From assembly GCF_029873635.1 (NCBI RefSeq), contig NC_080417.1, positions 26,794,182 through 26,858,181 of the forward strand: a stretch of 64,000 nt of DNA, read 5' to 3'. Source of the stretch: Malania oleifera. Lineage: Eukaryota; Streptophyta; Magnoliopsida; Santalales; Ximeniaceae. The number at the start of each line of letters is the position of its first letter. Positions within the stretch are counted from its first letter, which is position 1. The notes under the pieces were generated by a model, which did no database searches, was not told the DNA's origin, and saw only the letters and a program-made list of their open reading frames with translations. The translations under genes and the position numbers were made by a program. This document shows, piece by piece, positions 20,716 through 31,752 of the stretch.

Positions 20716-20879
20716 GTAGGTTTTGTTACTTCAATGTAACGATAGGAACTCTCCTATATTTTTTGTAGCAACAAGCCTACAAAGATAAAAGACACCTATT
20801 TTAGTCAGGTCATACAACTTCCTATGGCTTTCAGATTAATCAAGTGTTGTTTGTTTCAGCCAACCAGGGATGATTTGCA

Positions 20880-21560
20880 CTTAATGTAAGAATCCAAACG
20901 GAAGTACATAGCAAGATATTGCACTGAATGTAAAAATCTAGGTTGAGGTACATGGGAATGGCTTGCTACGAATGTATGAATCCAAGCCATAGCAGATACG
21001 ATGATCTGAACGACAAGACACAATGATAGCTTGTTGCGAATGTAAGAATTCGAGTCGTAGAGAATACGATGATCCGAGTCACAGGATACAATGATGGCTT
21101 GCTGCGAATGTAAGAATCCGAGCTGTAATGGATACAATGATCTGAGCCATGGGACACAATGATGGCTTGCTGCAGATGTAAGAATTTGAACCGTAGTGGA
21201 TACAATGATCCGAGCCACAAGACACAATGATGACTTGCTTCAAATGTAAGAATCCGAGTTATAGCGGATACGATGATCCGATCCATAAGACACAATAATG
21301 GCTTACTTCGAATGTAAGAATCCGAGATGTAGCGGATACGATGATCCGAGTCATGGGACACAATGATGGCTTGCTGTGAATGTAAGAATCCGAGTTGTAG
21401 CGAATATGATGATTCGAGCCACAAGACACAATGATGACTTGCTACGAATGTAAGAATCCAAACCGTAGCGGATATGATGATCCGAGCCACATGACTCAAT
21501 GATGGCTTGCTACGAATGTAAGAATCTGAGTCGTAGCGGATACGATGATCCGAGCCACTT
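20880..21560 (-). repeat. 68-bp minisatellite in Tat-like element
   Basis: About nine to ten degenerate copies of a 68-bp unit occur, each containing AATGTAAGAATCCGAG and GATACGATGATCCGAGCC. The spacing of ATGATGGCTTGC from 21091 to 21159 is 68. On the element's strand the array lies just before the 3' LTR. Confidence 0.88.
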
Positions 21561-21669
21561 CAAGCAGTAATAAGGTGTGAAACCAAAGTTTGAAAAATGG
21601 TTACTCTATTGGGGAAATGCACTTGGGTATAGGGTCTTGATTTAATGAATGAATCCACTTGTCCTTGGG

Positions 21670-21815
21670 ATTTGCTGCCCTGGTTTCAAAATAAATCAAT
21701 GTGTGTCTGGAGTCAGCTGCCCCAGTTTCCAGGTAAATCAATGTATGCCTGGGGTCGGCTGCCCCAGTTTCCATGTAAATCAAGGTATACCTGGGGTCAG
21801 CCGCCCCAGTTTCAA
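21670..21815 (-). repeat. 42-bp minisatellite in Tat-like element
   Basis: About three and a half copies of a 42-bp unit containing GCTGCCCCAGTTTCC occur, with starts near 21674, 21717, 21759 and 21801. Confidence 0.85.
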
Positions 21816-21899
21816 ATATTAGCACAATAGGAATTGCTCAGTCAAGGATGTCAAATGATCATTCAAAAGCTTATTCAACAAGATAAGTGTGAAGGGTGC

Positions 21900-22250
21900 T
21901 CTATTGCTGCTCGTGATACTAGAATGCAGTGATATGTTGTTATATGTATGCATATTGCTAACTTATGATGTTAGAATGTAGTGATATGTTACTATATGTA
22001 TGCATGTTGCTAACCTGTGATGCTAAAATGAAGTGATATACTGCTATTTGTATGCTTGTTGCTAACTTGTGATACTAGAATGCAGGGATATGTTGCTATA
22101 TGTTGCTAACTTGTGATGCTACAGTGTAATGATATGTTACTATATGTATGCATATTGCTAACTTGTGATGCTAGAATGCTGGGATATGTTGCTATATGTG
22201 TGCTAACTTGTGATGCTAGAGTGCAGGGATATGTTGTTATATGTATACAT
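21900..22250 (-). repeat. About 52-bp minisatellite in Tat-like element
   Basis: Repeats contain GCTAACTTGTGATGCTAGAATG and GATATGTTGCTATATGTATGC. Starts at 21957, 22009 and 22061 give a 52-bp period; later copies are shortened. Confidence 0.8.
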
Positions 22251-25200
22251 TCATTTTTCTGTGCAATGCATGAAATATAGGGTAATGCATAAAATGTATG
22301 GTAATACATGAAATATATGGTAATGCATGAATTTTTCTCCCGGCACGCCTGTGATCAATGACCTCATCTATTATCTTGGCCATGTTTTCGAATTTCTGCA
22401 TGAACTTGCTGCATTTGAATGGATTTGTAACTGATCTTAGCTCAATTTTCTTGATTCATCCGGTCATGGAGGCGATTGACTTGACTAAAATGAAACTCAA
22501 TCACAAAATATACCCCAGTGATTTATAGCTGATCTTAACCCTGTTGTTAGATTCTTCATGAATAAGCAGATCTCTAAAACCTGACATGACATTTGCCCCA
22601 GTTAAACTGCTCTTTCCCCACAGGGAACTTCTTTGGATTACATCCTTAATGTTTTAAAATCTCTTTGAAATTTGAATAAATAAGCATGCAATCAGATAAC
22701 TCAATCTCAATGGGAATATGGATGGAGTGCACAAACTTGTTTTTATTTGCTTGATTTTATGTGCTTGTTAAATAGGAGACAAATTTTATCAGTACTTTGA
22801 CACTAATGTAACTTTACTGGCTTAGAAAATCATATCAATAGGCAACCCCCGCCCCCCTTCTTTTTTTAAGCCTCATAACCATAACTTGTCCACTGTATCA
22901 CCACTTAAAGATTCTTCCTTACTTATTTCAAGCTTATTTCCAACTCTCTATCTTGAATTATAACTAGTGTCTCATTAAGTAGTCTGATCAATATTCCGAT
23001 CGCAGAGTGGACTTTAAGACATAGGACGAAATGTAGGCTTAGTATTTAGGTTTGACCAAGAATAAGGAAACTAAGGCTCAAAAATCTCATCCCATAATTA
23101 AAGCTTCTGCCCTAGTTTGTGGTGCAGTATTCGCAAAGTATTGACCGAACTTGTTATTTGAACAAGCTACTTACATACTTTTTCAGGATCAGGTCATTAC
23201 GTAGTTCAGACTTAACATTGAGTCTGACAAATCATTTAAGACAATAATGTATACCAATCTGGTCAGAACTTTCATTTGGACCATAATGTAGGCTAGGGGT
23301 ATGGGTTAAATAAAGAAATATTTAAATAAGGCTCAAAATTTATCAATCTCATCATAGATATTCGCTAGTCAAAGATCACATATGAGTCATGTCTCTTATT
23401 TTTCTTTCGTCTTCCTTTTCTTCTTCTTTCCCTCTCTTTCTTTTTCTTTTTTTTTTTTTTCATTTTTTTATCTTCTTCTTCTTCTTTTACTGCAACTTTT
23501 GCTTTTCGTTTTATGAAGGAATCTTAACTTCATTTTCATTTAAATTCCATTTGGGACTGATCTTTTTTTTATTTAAAACTATCCCAGTGTGGGGTATGAT
23601 CATTTGATGGGTTAATTAAGAATTGAATTGTTCAAACTCAAAAGGGCTTGCAAGGGATTTCTTCTTTGACTTTCTTTTGAGTAGCAAAAAAATGGCCTAC
23701 CATCCTTTTGGTAATGATTATTGTCTCAAATGACTTGCCAAACATTAGGGGACCCAAACCCAAGTTAAATTTCTAATAAACTGACTTTTAAGAAAAAGAT
23801 GGTTTAACATTTAGGTTCAATCTGGTTAAAAAATGGTAAATCATTATTTGGTTCTCTATGGAAAAACTAGTCAACCAAAAATAGTCACCCCTCATTTGAT
23901 TAGAATATAATCATTATACTCTTAAGACATCAATCATAATTTAGAAGACAAAGACAGAAGACTTTGTTCGTTGATTTCATCCAGAAAATGCATGATAAGG
24001 CTTGATAAGTCGTTTTCGTCTACTTCTCCTACAACTCTTCATCATTTTGAAATCCTCACCCAATAAGACTCCTTGACAACATTTTGAAGTGGGGTCCTTA
24101 CAAAGGCTTTTCCTTCATTTTTTTTTTCTTCCTTTTTTTTTTTCTTTTTTTTTTTTGCCCCATTGAATAGACTCCCAAAACCAACTATTGACTCCAAGTC
24201 CTTTGTACTGATAAAACTATTTCCTATGTTACTTTACACAAAATGCAAGCAAAAATAGGCAAAATTTGGCACAGGGTAATGATCCAAGGAGGATAGGATG
24301 AAATGAGACTGAAAGACATTAATTTCAAAGTGATTTAAATGGAAAGTATGGATGCATTCCTCTTATTATCACCCTTAGGTAATCAAACACATCATTTTTA
24401 TATCACATAAGCTCACTTCTGAAGTTGAATACCAATCAATCCTTCAACCAGATGATATTTGCAACATTTTAACTGTGATTGGGCAATGGGTTTCCATGAT
24501 TCTAACCTTTCGCCTAGAATAGAGAGATCATTTTTATTCTACTCAATGATGGAACCCAAAATCTTTAACTTTGCCAACTCCGCACACCGGTTTTACGAAA
24601 AATTGGGATGTGATTACCGACTTATTGGAAATGACTATGCATGCATGGTTATGAAATTGAGCATGGAATGCATGATTGTGTTATGCAATGGATGTTTATG
24701 CATGGGTATAACTAGTGCAAAAATACATGCAAATAGGGATATGAATATGCATGCAGCCTATTGTGCATAGCTATGCTTGAAGTGCATGAATGCAATGTAA
24801 CCTAAATAACCACTTTGTCAGAATTCTAGAAAAAAAATTCACTAATAAAAGATTTCAAAATTAAGACGACCATTGATGGACCATTATTTCAATTCAATTC
24901 CTCTCTCAACCATTCCTTTCCATGTACCTTAGATCCTACGAAGGATTAGATTATGATCTGAGTTTCAAGTTGACCAAGGCTAGTCAACCCATTGGATTTG
25001 TTCAATGCAGACTTGTGGACTTTAATGTGCACTTGGATCTCGAATATTTTAAAATATGAGCTTCAAACTATTTTCTGACGGGTCGAGGCACGAGTTTAAG
25101 AAGAGTTGGGCTTGGATTGCTTTAAAAACGTTGGCCCGGATTTTTTAAGTAATAGGGCCGAAGCCCCTTTTGAAATATGGGTTTGGCCCTTTTTGAAAAT

Positions 25201-25800
25201 CAGGCTCGAGCCGGGTTTTTTTATTAGAAAAAGGTCGAGCCTAGATTTGTTTTTTTAAAAATAAAAATTGGGCCCAAATTATTTGAAAAGGGTTGGGCCG
25301 ACCCATATTTTAAAATGCTTAGGCCAAGTGTTTTATTTTTTGAAATGATGGGTCATAGTCTCATTATTGGGTTTTTCCAGAATAATGGCTAAGTAGTATG
25401 GATGCCTAGAATGGATGCAAAATGCAATACATAACACAAAGTACTTCAAAACATATATACACAAGACTGTATGTGGAGAACGATGTGACTCCTATCCCAA
25501 CCCACGATAGATACACCTATTCTATAGGATTTTTTCATGGCTCTATCCTAGTTAGGGAAAACTATAGACAAGTATGTGTGAGTAGGCTCTAACCCTATTG
25601 ACAATAGGTTCCCAATTTGACTCACCCTTACCCAAAAGGGATTTGGATAAAGTTCAAACTGAGCGGAGTGGTTCGCGGGTCCCCTCACGTTTAAGCTATG
25701 AAGGGACAAAATATTACACCCCTATCTAACCCTAACAGGTAAAGCACAGGTACAGAGCACGTGGGAGTGTGTGAATCTTAGTTTAACCTAATCCCTCTAC
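22251..25800 (-). other. Interior of Tat-like element without recognisable genes
   Basis: About 3.5 kb without gag, protease, RT or integrase motifs on either strand. It contains CT-rich stretches (23380-23490, 24115-24160) and a short ORF at 24459-24770 that I do not recognise. Confidence 0.6.
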
Positions 25801-25830
25801 CCCACATCCATCCACATGTTTATTCAAAAT

Positions 25831-26112
25831 ATTTACAATTAATCATATGCTTATCCAATTAACAATGGAAATAACGTGTTTACAATTAATCACATGCTCA
25901 TTCAAAATATGGAAACAGGATATCTACAATTAACATGCTTATTTAAAAGATTTGGAAATAAAATAATTACAATTAATATTCTTATCGAAAAAAATTTGGA
26001 AAGAATATATTTACAATTAATATTCTTATATAAAAAATTTGGGAAAGAAAATATTTACAATTAACATTCTCATCTAAAAATTTGGAAAGAAAATATTTAT
26101 AATTAATATTCA
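25831..26112 (-). repeat. About 44-bp minisatellite near the Tat-like primer site
   Basis: Seven copies of a unit containing TTTACAATTAATATTCTTAT and TTTGGAAAGAAAATA occur. The motif TACAATTAA recurs at 25834, 25881, 25925, 25968, 26012 and 26056 (spacing 43-47), with a last variant at 26098. It is unrelated to the three arrays at the other end of the element. Confidence 0.85.
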
Positions 26113-26193
26113 CAAAATAAGGAGCAACTAAAAGATTTATTAAATTTGAACTCAGAATAATTTCTAATTAATCAGTGGCTCAACTCTCTATCG

Positions 26194-26211
26194 TCCCCAA
26201 CAGAGTCGCCA
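26194..26211 (-). other. Primer binding site of Tat-like element
   Basis: The minus strand reads TGGCGACTCTGTTGGGGA three bases inside the LTR. TGGCGACTC fits the 3' end of a plant arginine tRNA, the primer reported for Ogre-type elements. It is the main evidence for antisense orientation. Confidence 0.65.
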
Positions 26212-26569
26212 AGCTGTCGTGACGCCACGGAGCGCGGGTGCCCCGAGGTGGCGAAATAAGGAATGTGGTTTAAATTTTTGGGAAAAATAGGAATAAAGTC
26301 GCTACTAACCTTTTAGTGTGGTTAGAATACTTAATTGCTACCCAGTTAAAGGTAGAATTGGTCTGCGTTACCGAAACTGGGATCGGGAGTTCTGTTTTTG
26401 CAAGGGAAAGGTACAAGCACCCCCTACGCGCCCGTTCTTACGAACGGTACCTAATTAATTACGAAATTATCCCAAAGTAAATTTAAAAAGTTTTTTAGGT
26501 TACTCCTTTTATAAATTTACAAATACACATGCAAAATAAATTAATTAATTAATTATATAAAAATATATG

Positions 26570-26603
<34 letters not shown>

Positions 26604-27608
26604 TCTCAAAACCAAGGTACGTGAAGCTTGAAAAGCTTATACCTTTTTTATTGCAATCATAGAGATGAAAATCGAGAAAATACTTTACAAAATACACTCC
26701 CAAATTTTGGAAATCTTATAGGGTTTTTTTAAGTATGAAAATACTAGTTTGGGAGGTTTTTGGAACTTAAATTGTGTCAAAAAATGATTTACAAGTCTCA
26801 AAATATTTTTCTTGGTTTTTTTTTTTATTTTTTTGATTTTTTATATTTTTCCACATTTTTCTGAATTTCGAAATAACGAAAAGACAATTAGTGAGAGTCA
26901 AATCAAAAATATTTTTAGAATTTTCTCCTAATTTCTATTTTTTATGATTTTCTGTATTTTACCGAAGTTTTAAATAGCTAATAAGGAAAATAGTATAATA
27001 CTAATAATATATATCACAATATATAAATATCATATGTCCAAACCTCAATGATATAGCCCAAGTATTAACAATCAACCCAAACTTAATAATATACCCTAGT
27101 ATGGAAATAATTAAACCTCACGTAAATCATATATAATTTACACAAAAAGAAATGAAGTTATGGAAACAATGCAAATTATGAATCTAATTATGAAATGTAC
27201 ACGAAAAGGTAACATGTCATAAGATGGAAACCTTAAAAATAAGTATGGAAATAAATTGAATTCAATCAAACAATATTCAATAATATAAAAATCTTTAAAG
27301 TTAACATACATTATATGGAAACCCTAAAAACTAATATACAATAATATGAAATTCCTAAAACTAATACACAAGTTATATGAAAGTAATTAAACTCTAGACA
27401 TGCAATCCAATCAAAACCCTAAACATCAAACCTATCACATGAATATTACATATTTAAATAAACACGACAAAATTCAAGCTTTAAATATTAGTACAAACTC
27501 CAAAATCTCCACAATAATAATAATAATACTTTAATAATAAATTCTACAAAAAAAATAAAAAATATAAACTTGAGAACTAAATACAAACGACAAGATGAAT
27601 GTTAATCA

Positions 27609-27653
<45 letters not shown>

Positions 27654-27759
27654 AAATACAACCTAAGTTAGGATTTTAAACCAAACAAAAAAAATGAAAA
27701 TAAAAATGAACAAAATAGAAAGAAGAAGGAAAAAAAAAAAAAGCAGGAAAAGAAACGTA

Positions 27760-28620
27760 TGTGCATGTGTGTGTGTTCGCATGCCTGCTGTATGCGTGAG
27801 AGTGTGCGTGTGGTGTGTGTAACCGACACTCAGGGACTTACAGAGGGGGGTGCTGCCGGAGATGGGAGTCGTGGATGGCAGGACTGGTATGACGACGGAG
27901 AGTTGCAGAGGGAGCAAGGAATGGCGGCCGGAACAGAGCCGTGGCTTCTGGTGTTGGTGAGGTGGATCAGGGTCGCCGGAGAAGAAAGCAGGCAGCAAAG
28001 GAAAGTCTGGTGGTGTTCGGGTGGTGCTGTGGTTCCTCAGTTGTTGCTGTGGATGGTGGTTGCTCGGCTGCTGCTATCTGTGACGGTGACGGGATGGTGG
28101 TTGCCGAAGTGGTAATGACGGTGAGGAGGGGGGGCTGCTGCGCTGGTGCGGGCTGCAGTGTTGCTGGCCTTCTCGGGTGCTGCTGGTGTGGAGGTCGGGT
28201 TTCATGGCTGTTCTGGTGTTGGGACTGGCCTGAGTTGCAACCGAGAGAAGAAACAGAGCAGGGAAAGTGAGAGATCGAGGGCAAAGGGGATGCCGAGGAG
28301 AGAGTAAGAGAGGGAGAGAGTGAGGGCGGAGAGAGGGAGCCTGGAAGGGAGATCTGGACAGCTGCGAACGGCGGCGTCAGAGGGTGTTTGGGTGGCTGCG
28401 GCTTCTGGTGGCGATGGCGATCTGGTGGGACGACCGGTGCTGCTGGTAAGGCTGTAGCGATGGCTGCTGCTGCTTTAGATTGCTAGGGAAGGCAATGGTG
28501 ACGGTGGCGATGGGCAGCAGAGGAAACTGAACTTAGGATCACCGAGAGAGAGAGAGAGATGAAGGAGGAATGAGATGAAAGAGATGGTGGAGGTTGAGCG
28601 CGCAAGGCTAGGGTTTTTTT
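27760..28620 (-). other. GC-rich block in Tat-like LTR (right copy)
   Basis: It is the counterpart of 19579-20210: GT-rich start, then GC-rich and purine-rich sequence. On the minus strand it follows the TATA-like site at 28681-28693 and would form the transcript leader. Frames here encode low-complexity Pro/Ser/Thr-rich peptides that I do not consider genes. Confidence 0.45.
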
Positions 28621-28680
28621 TTTTTTTTTTTGAATGCTCCGCCCTGCTCTGTTGCCGTCTGCCTCCAGCGGCTCTCCCCT

Positions 28681-28693
28681 CCTTTTATAAATT
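28681..28693 (-). promoter_or_regulatory. TATA-like promoter of Tat-like element
   Basis: The minus strand reads AATTTATAAAAGG, followed by GC-rich leader sequence. Its place within the LTR suits a U3/R boundary. Assigned by motif only. Confidence 0.45.
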
Positions 28694-29123
28694 TTTCTAA
28701 AAACCCTAGCGCCCCTTTACTTTTTCTTTTCTTTTTTTCTTTTTTATTTATTTATTTTATTTATTTTCTTTTAATTTCATTGCCAACATGAAGCCAAAAA
28801 TAAAAATAAAAACAAATACTTGATCTAAAAAAAAACAGAATTCCGACACTTAATCAAAATTTATAAAAATGAAAGACTCACCCTAACATATCCAAACTTA
28901 ATTTAAAATCAAACTGATACTCAATTTAAAATAAATAACCGAGACTCAATAAAAATAAACTAGGACTCAATTTTGAAGAAAACTCAATTAGAAATAACTG
29001 AGACTCCAATTTTGAAATAAAACAGGACTCTATTCGGATCCTTCCATTCCCGAGAATACAAGGTCAACTTTTTAGCATACTAGGTCTTCTTAGAATGGCC
29101 TAGGTAAAATTGGGGTGTCTACA

Positions 29124-29844
29124 AAAGACACTAAAGGTTGGTTGGGATACTCATAGTACCAGTAGTTTAGAATATGAATCCAATGATTACGAGATTGCAA
29201 ATTTGTGTCTGATAGCTCACGAAGACCACGAGGTACAATCTTTTTGTTATGCTTCATCTTATTATTCCAGTGATTCAGAAAATGAAAATAGCATGCTCTT
29301 TTATGATGAATTGCAACAGAAATATTTATATACCCTTAAAATGCTTGAGAAAATGTATAAAAAAAATTCTGATTTGAAAGTAAAATTGAAAAAATTTTCA
29401 AAGCCAGTAGAAAGTCAAAATGAATCTCATGCATCCCTAATGAGAGACAATGATTTGAAAATTGAGGAGTTAGAAAGGAATTTGAAAGATAAATCTAAGA
29501 TTATCTATAAATTTACATAAGGACCAAATAATTTTGAAAAACTTCTTGGAGCTCAAAGAAATTCTTTAGAAAAGAAAGGTCTTAGTTTTAATGGAAAGGA
29601 AAACCTAAAACAAAGACATCTTTATATAGGATATTTTGTAAGAGAGTCAAAATCTTATGTTCCAACTAAAAATTCTTATAGATATGTTACGTGTTTTAAA
29701 TGTAAGAGGTTAGGTCACATAAAATTTGACTGTCCTTTTAAAAACAAAGATGTCAAAATTAAGAAAGTCTGGAAAGTCAAAGGAGAGTCTAATACTAACC
29801 CTCGTGGACCCAAGAAAATCTGGGTACCAAAAGTAGTTATCTAA
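29124..29844 (+). pseudogene. Copia A gag, fragment 4 (C-terminus)
   Basis: Gag resumes as KDTKGWLGYS and continues through an acidic and serine-rich stretch. A predicted coiled coil (about 29290-29520, charged heptads such as KMLEKMYKKNSDLKVKLKKF) and a second zinc knuckle CFKCKRLGHIKFDCP (about 29694-29738) follow. It ends at PKKIWVPKVVI and TAA (29842-29844). Copia B gag has the same layout and ending. A TAA at 29518 splits the frame. Large gags with coiled coils are a Sirevirus trait. Confidence 0.78.
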
Positions 29845-30889
29845 TTATTTCTTACACATGTACTTGAGATCATCCTTCTCAAAAGATAGATGGTATATGG
29901 ATAGCGGATGTTCACATCATATTACTGAGAATAAAGGAAAATTCGCATCCATCACACCAAAGGATGGAGGATTTGTCACTTTTGAGGACAATGCAAAAGG
30001 AAGGATCACAGGTGTAAGTAAAGTTGGTAACGATTCATCACTCTTTATAGATGATGTTCTATTGGTTGATGGTTTAAAACAAAACTTATTAAGCATACTT
30101 CAACTTTGTGATAAAGGTTACAAAGTATCTTTCAAACATGACAAGTGCATTGTTGAACACATAATTGATAATAAAATACTATTCACTGCTGAGCGTCATG
30201 AAAATGTATACACCAACAGTTTTGATAACTTAACATCACAACGTGTGACGTGTTTCTCTATTATGAATGAAATTAGTTGGATTTGGCATAAGAGGCTAGG
30301 ACACGCAAACATGGACTTAATATCAAAATTAGTTAAGAGAGACTTAGTTAAGGGATTGCCTAAGACAAAATTCGTGAAAGATAAAATCTGTGATGCATAT
30401 CAATTAGGAAAACATGCAAGATCTAGTTTTAAGAAGAAGAAAATAATTTCTACTACTAGGTCACTCCAAATGCTACACTTAGATATATTTGGCCCAAACC
30501 AAATTCAAAGCTTGGGAGGAAAATCATACGCATTTGTTATTGTTGATGATTACTCTAGATTTACATGGGTACTATTTTTAGCTCATAAAGATGAAGCAAT
30601 TGAAGAATTTATTAAACTGTACAAGAAAATTCAAAATGAAAAGGGATATATTATCACTAAAATCTGAAGTGATAGAGGTAAAAAATTCAAAAATCAAGGT
30701 ATGGAAGAACACTGTGATTCATTAGGAATATCTCATAATTTTTCATCTCCTAGAATACCACAACAGAATGATGTAGTTGAACGAAAGAATAGTTCTATAC
30801 AAGAAATGGCTAGAACTATGCTTAACGAACACAAACTACCTAAATACTTCTGGGTTGTGGCGGTAAATACTGCCTGTTATGTTATAAAT
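29845..30889 (+). pseudogene. Copia A protease and integrase, N-terminal part
   Basis: The protease has WYMDSGCSHHIT, with catalytic DSG at about 29900. The integrase head follows with WHKRLGHAN (30276-30302) and a damaged Cys pair (CDAYQLGKH). The catalytic core begins LHLDIFGP and includes VDDYSRFTWV. A TGA at 30665 interrupts the frame; beyond it SDRG and PQQNDVVERKN are visible, the last differing from the usual PQQNGVVERKN. The frame ends in ACYVIN at 30889, where the CACTA element begins; RVLIRP resumes at 36374. Protease, integrase, then RT is the copia order. Confidence 0.85.
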
Positions 30890-30904
30890 ACTACAAAAAA
30901 TAAG

Positions 30905-31440
30905 GTTATTAGTGACGATTTTCAATTAGTCGCTATATCTGCCGTTACTAATACTTATTAGTGACGAATTTTTGAAACTGTCACTAATAATAGAGTATTA
31001 GTGACGGTATTAAACCGTCACTAAAAACCTAATCCCGTCACTATAGATTCTATACCGGTTCGACCAAAAATCGTCACTAAAAGCCAGTATTAGTGACGGT
31101 TTTAATTCGTCACTAGTGCTCATTATTAGTGACGGTTTCAAAACCGTTACCTCACTAATGCTCTCTAGAACCATCACTAATACTATGACTTTAGTGACGG
31201 TTTTAAATTCGTCACTAATGTTACATTATTAGTGACAGTTTTAAAACCGTTGCTATTACTCTACAAAACCGTCACTAATATTGTAGCTTTAGTGACGATT
31301 TTATGTTTTAGTGAAGGTTTTAAAACCGTCACTAATACTATGATTTTAGTGACAGTTATAAAACCGTCACTATTGCTCTCTAAAACCGTCACTAAAATTT
31401 TTTAAAAAGGCTTATTAGTAGTGATGGTTTTGAAATCGGT
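30905..31440. repeat. CACTA left subterminal repeats
   Basis: More than ten copies of TTAGTGACGGTTTTAAA or its inverse TTTAAAACCGTCACTAA alternate in both orientations. They are probable transposase-binding repeats by analogy with En/Spm. Confidence 0.8.
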
Positions 31441-31589
31441 ACTAATACTTAAATTGGAAAATTAATGTTAAATTATTTTTTTCCCTAATTATTAATTCCT
31501 ATAAAAATCTGTGATTACATTTTCTTAACATTAAACCATAATTGCTAAAAAATTCATAAATTATTCAAAATTCTAATTCAAATTTAAAT

Positions 31590-31752
31590 ACAAATACAAA
31601 TATATTATACAAATTCAAATTCAAATACAAATATATGATACAAATTCAAATTCAAATACAAATATATTATACAAATTCAAATTCAAATGAAAATATATTA
31701 TACAAATTCAAATTTAAATAAAAATACATTATACAAATTCAAATTCAAATAT
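31590..31752. repeat. 31-bp tandem repeat in CACTA interior
   Basis: Five to six copies of a unit containing ATACAAATTCAAATTCAAAT occur, spaced 30-31 bp (31608, 31639, 31669, 31700, 31731). Confidence 0.85.

Larger units (their letters stand above)
18177..29123 (-). mobile_element. Tat/Ogre-like non-autonomous LTR retrotransposon, antisense
   Basis: Related LTRs lie at 18177-20702 and 26215-29123, with outer ends TGTCG and TCTACA. Orientation is set by signals on the minus strand: TGGCGACTCTGTTGGGGA (26194-26211) next to the right LTR, as expected of a primer site for an arginine tRNA reported for Ogre/Tat elements, and AAAGAGAGGCAGT (about 20703-20715) as polypurine tract next to the left LTR. 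The 5.5-kb interior has no recognisable gag or pol, so it would need helper proteins. It holds several tandem arrays, three near its 3' LTR; 3' UTR tandem arrays are known in this lineage. I cannot find a clean 5-bp duplication (GAAGG versus AAAGA), but the interrupted copia gag frame supports the ends. Confidence 0.78.
26215..29123 (-). repeat. 5' LTR of Tat-like element (right copy)
   Basis: It shares conserved blocks with 18177-20702 and ends GGGGTGTCTACA. It contains (AT)n runs at about 26573-26600 and 27614-27650. It is about 380 bp longer than the left copy. Confidence 0.8.

Noticed and set aside
20856-21499. Minus-strand ORFs of 123 and 177 codons
   Set aside because: They translate the 68-bp minisatellite in overlapping frames; no start context or protein similarity is seen.
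20880-21560. Possible CRISPR-like array
   Set aside because: The whole 68-bp unit repeats with no unique spacers, in a plant retrotransposon. It is a minisatellite.
24459-24770. 103-codon ORF in the Tat-like interior as gag
   Set aside because: Wrong strand for the element, no zinc knuckle or gag core, and repetitive Met/Cys/His content from ATG/TGC repeats.
27967-28284. 105-codon minus-strand ORF and overlapping plus-strand ORFs
   Set aside because: Same GC-rich LTR block; overlapping frames on both strands without recognisable domains.
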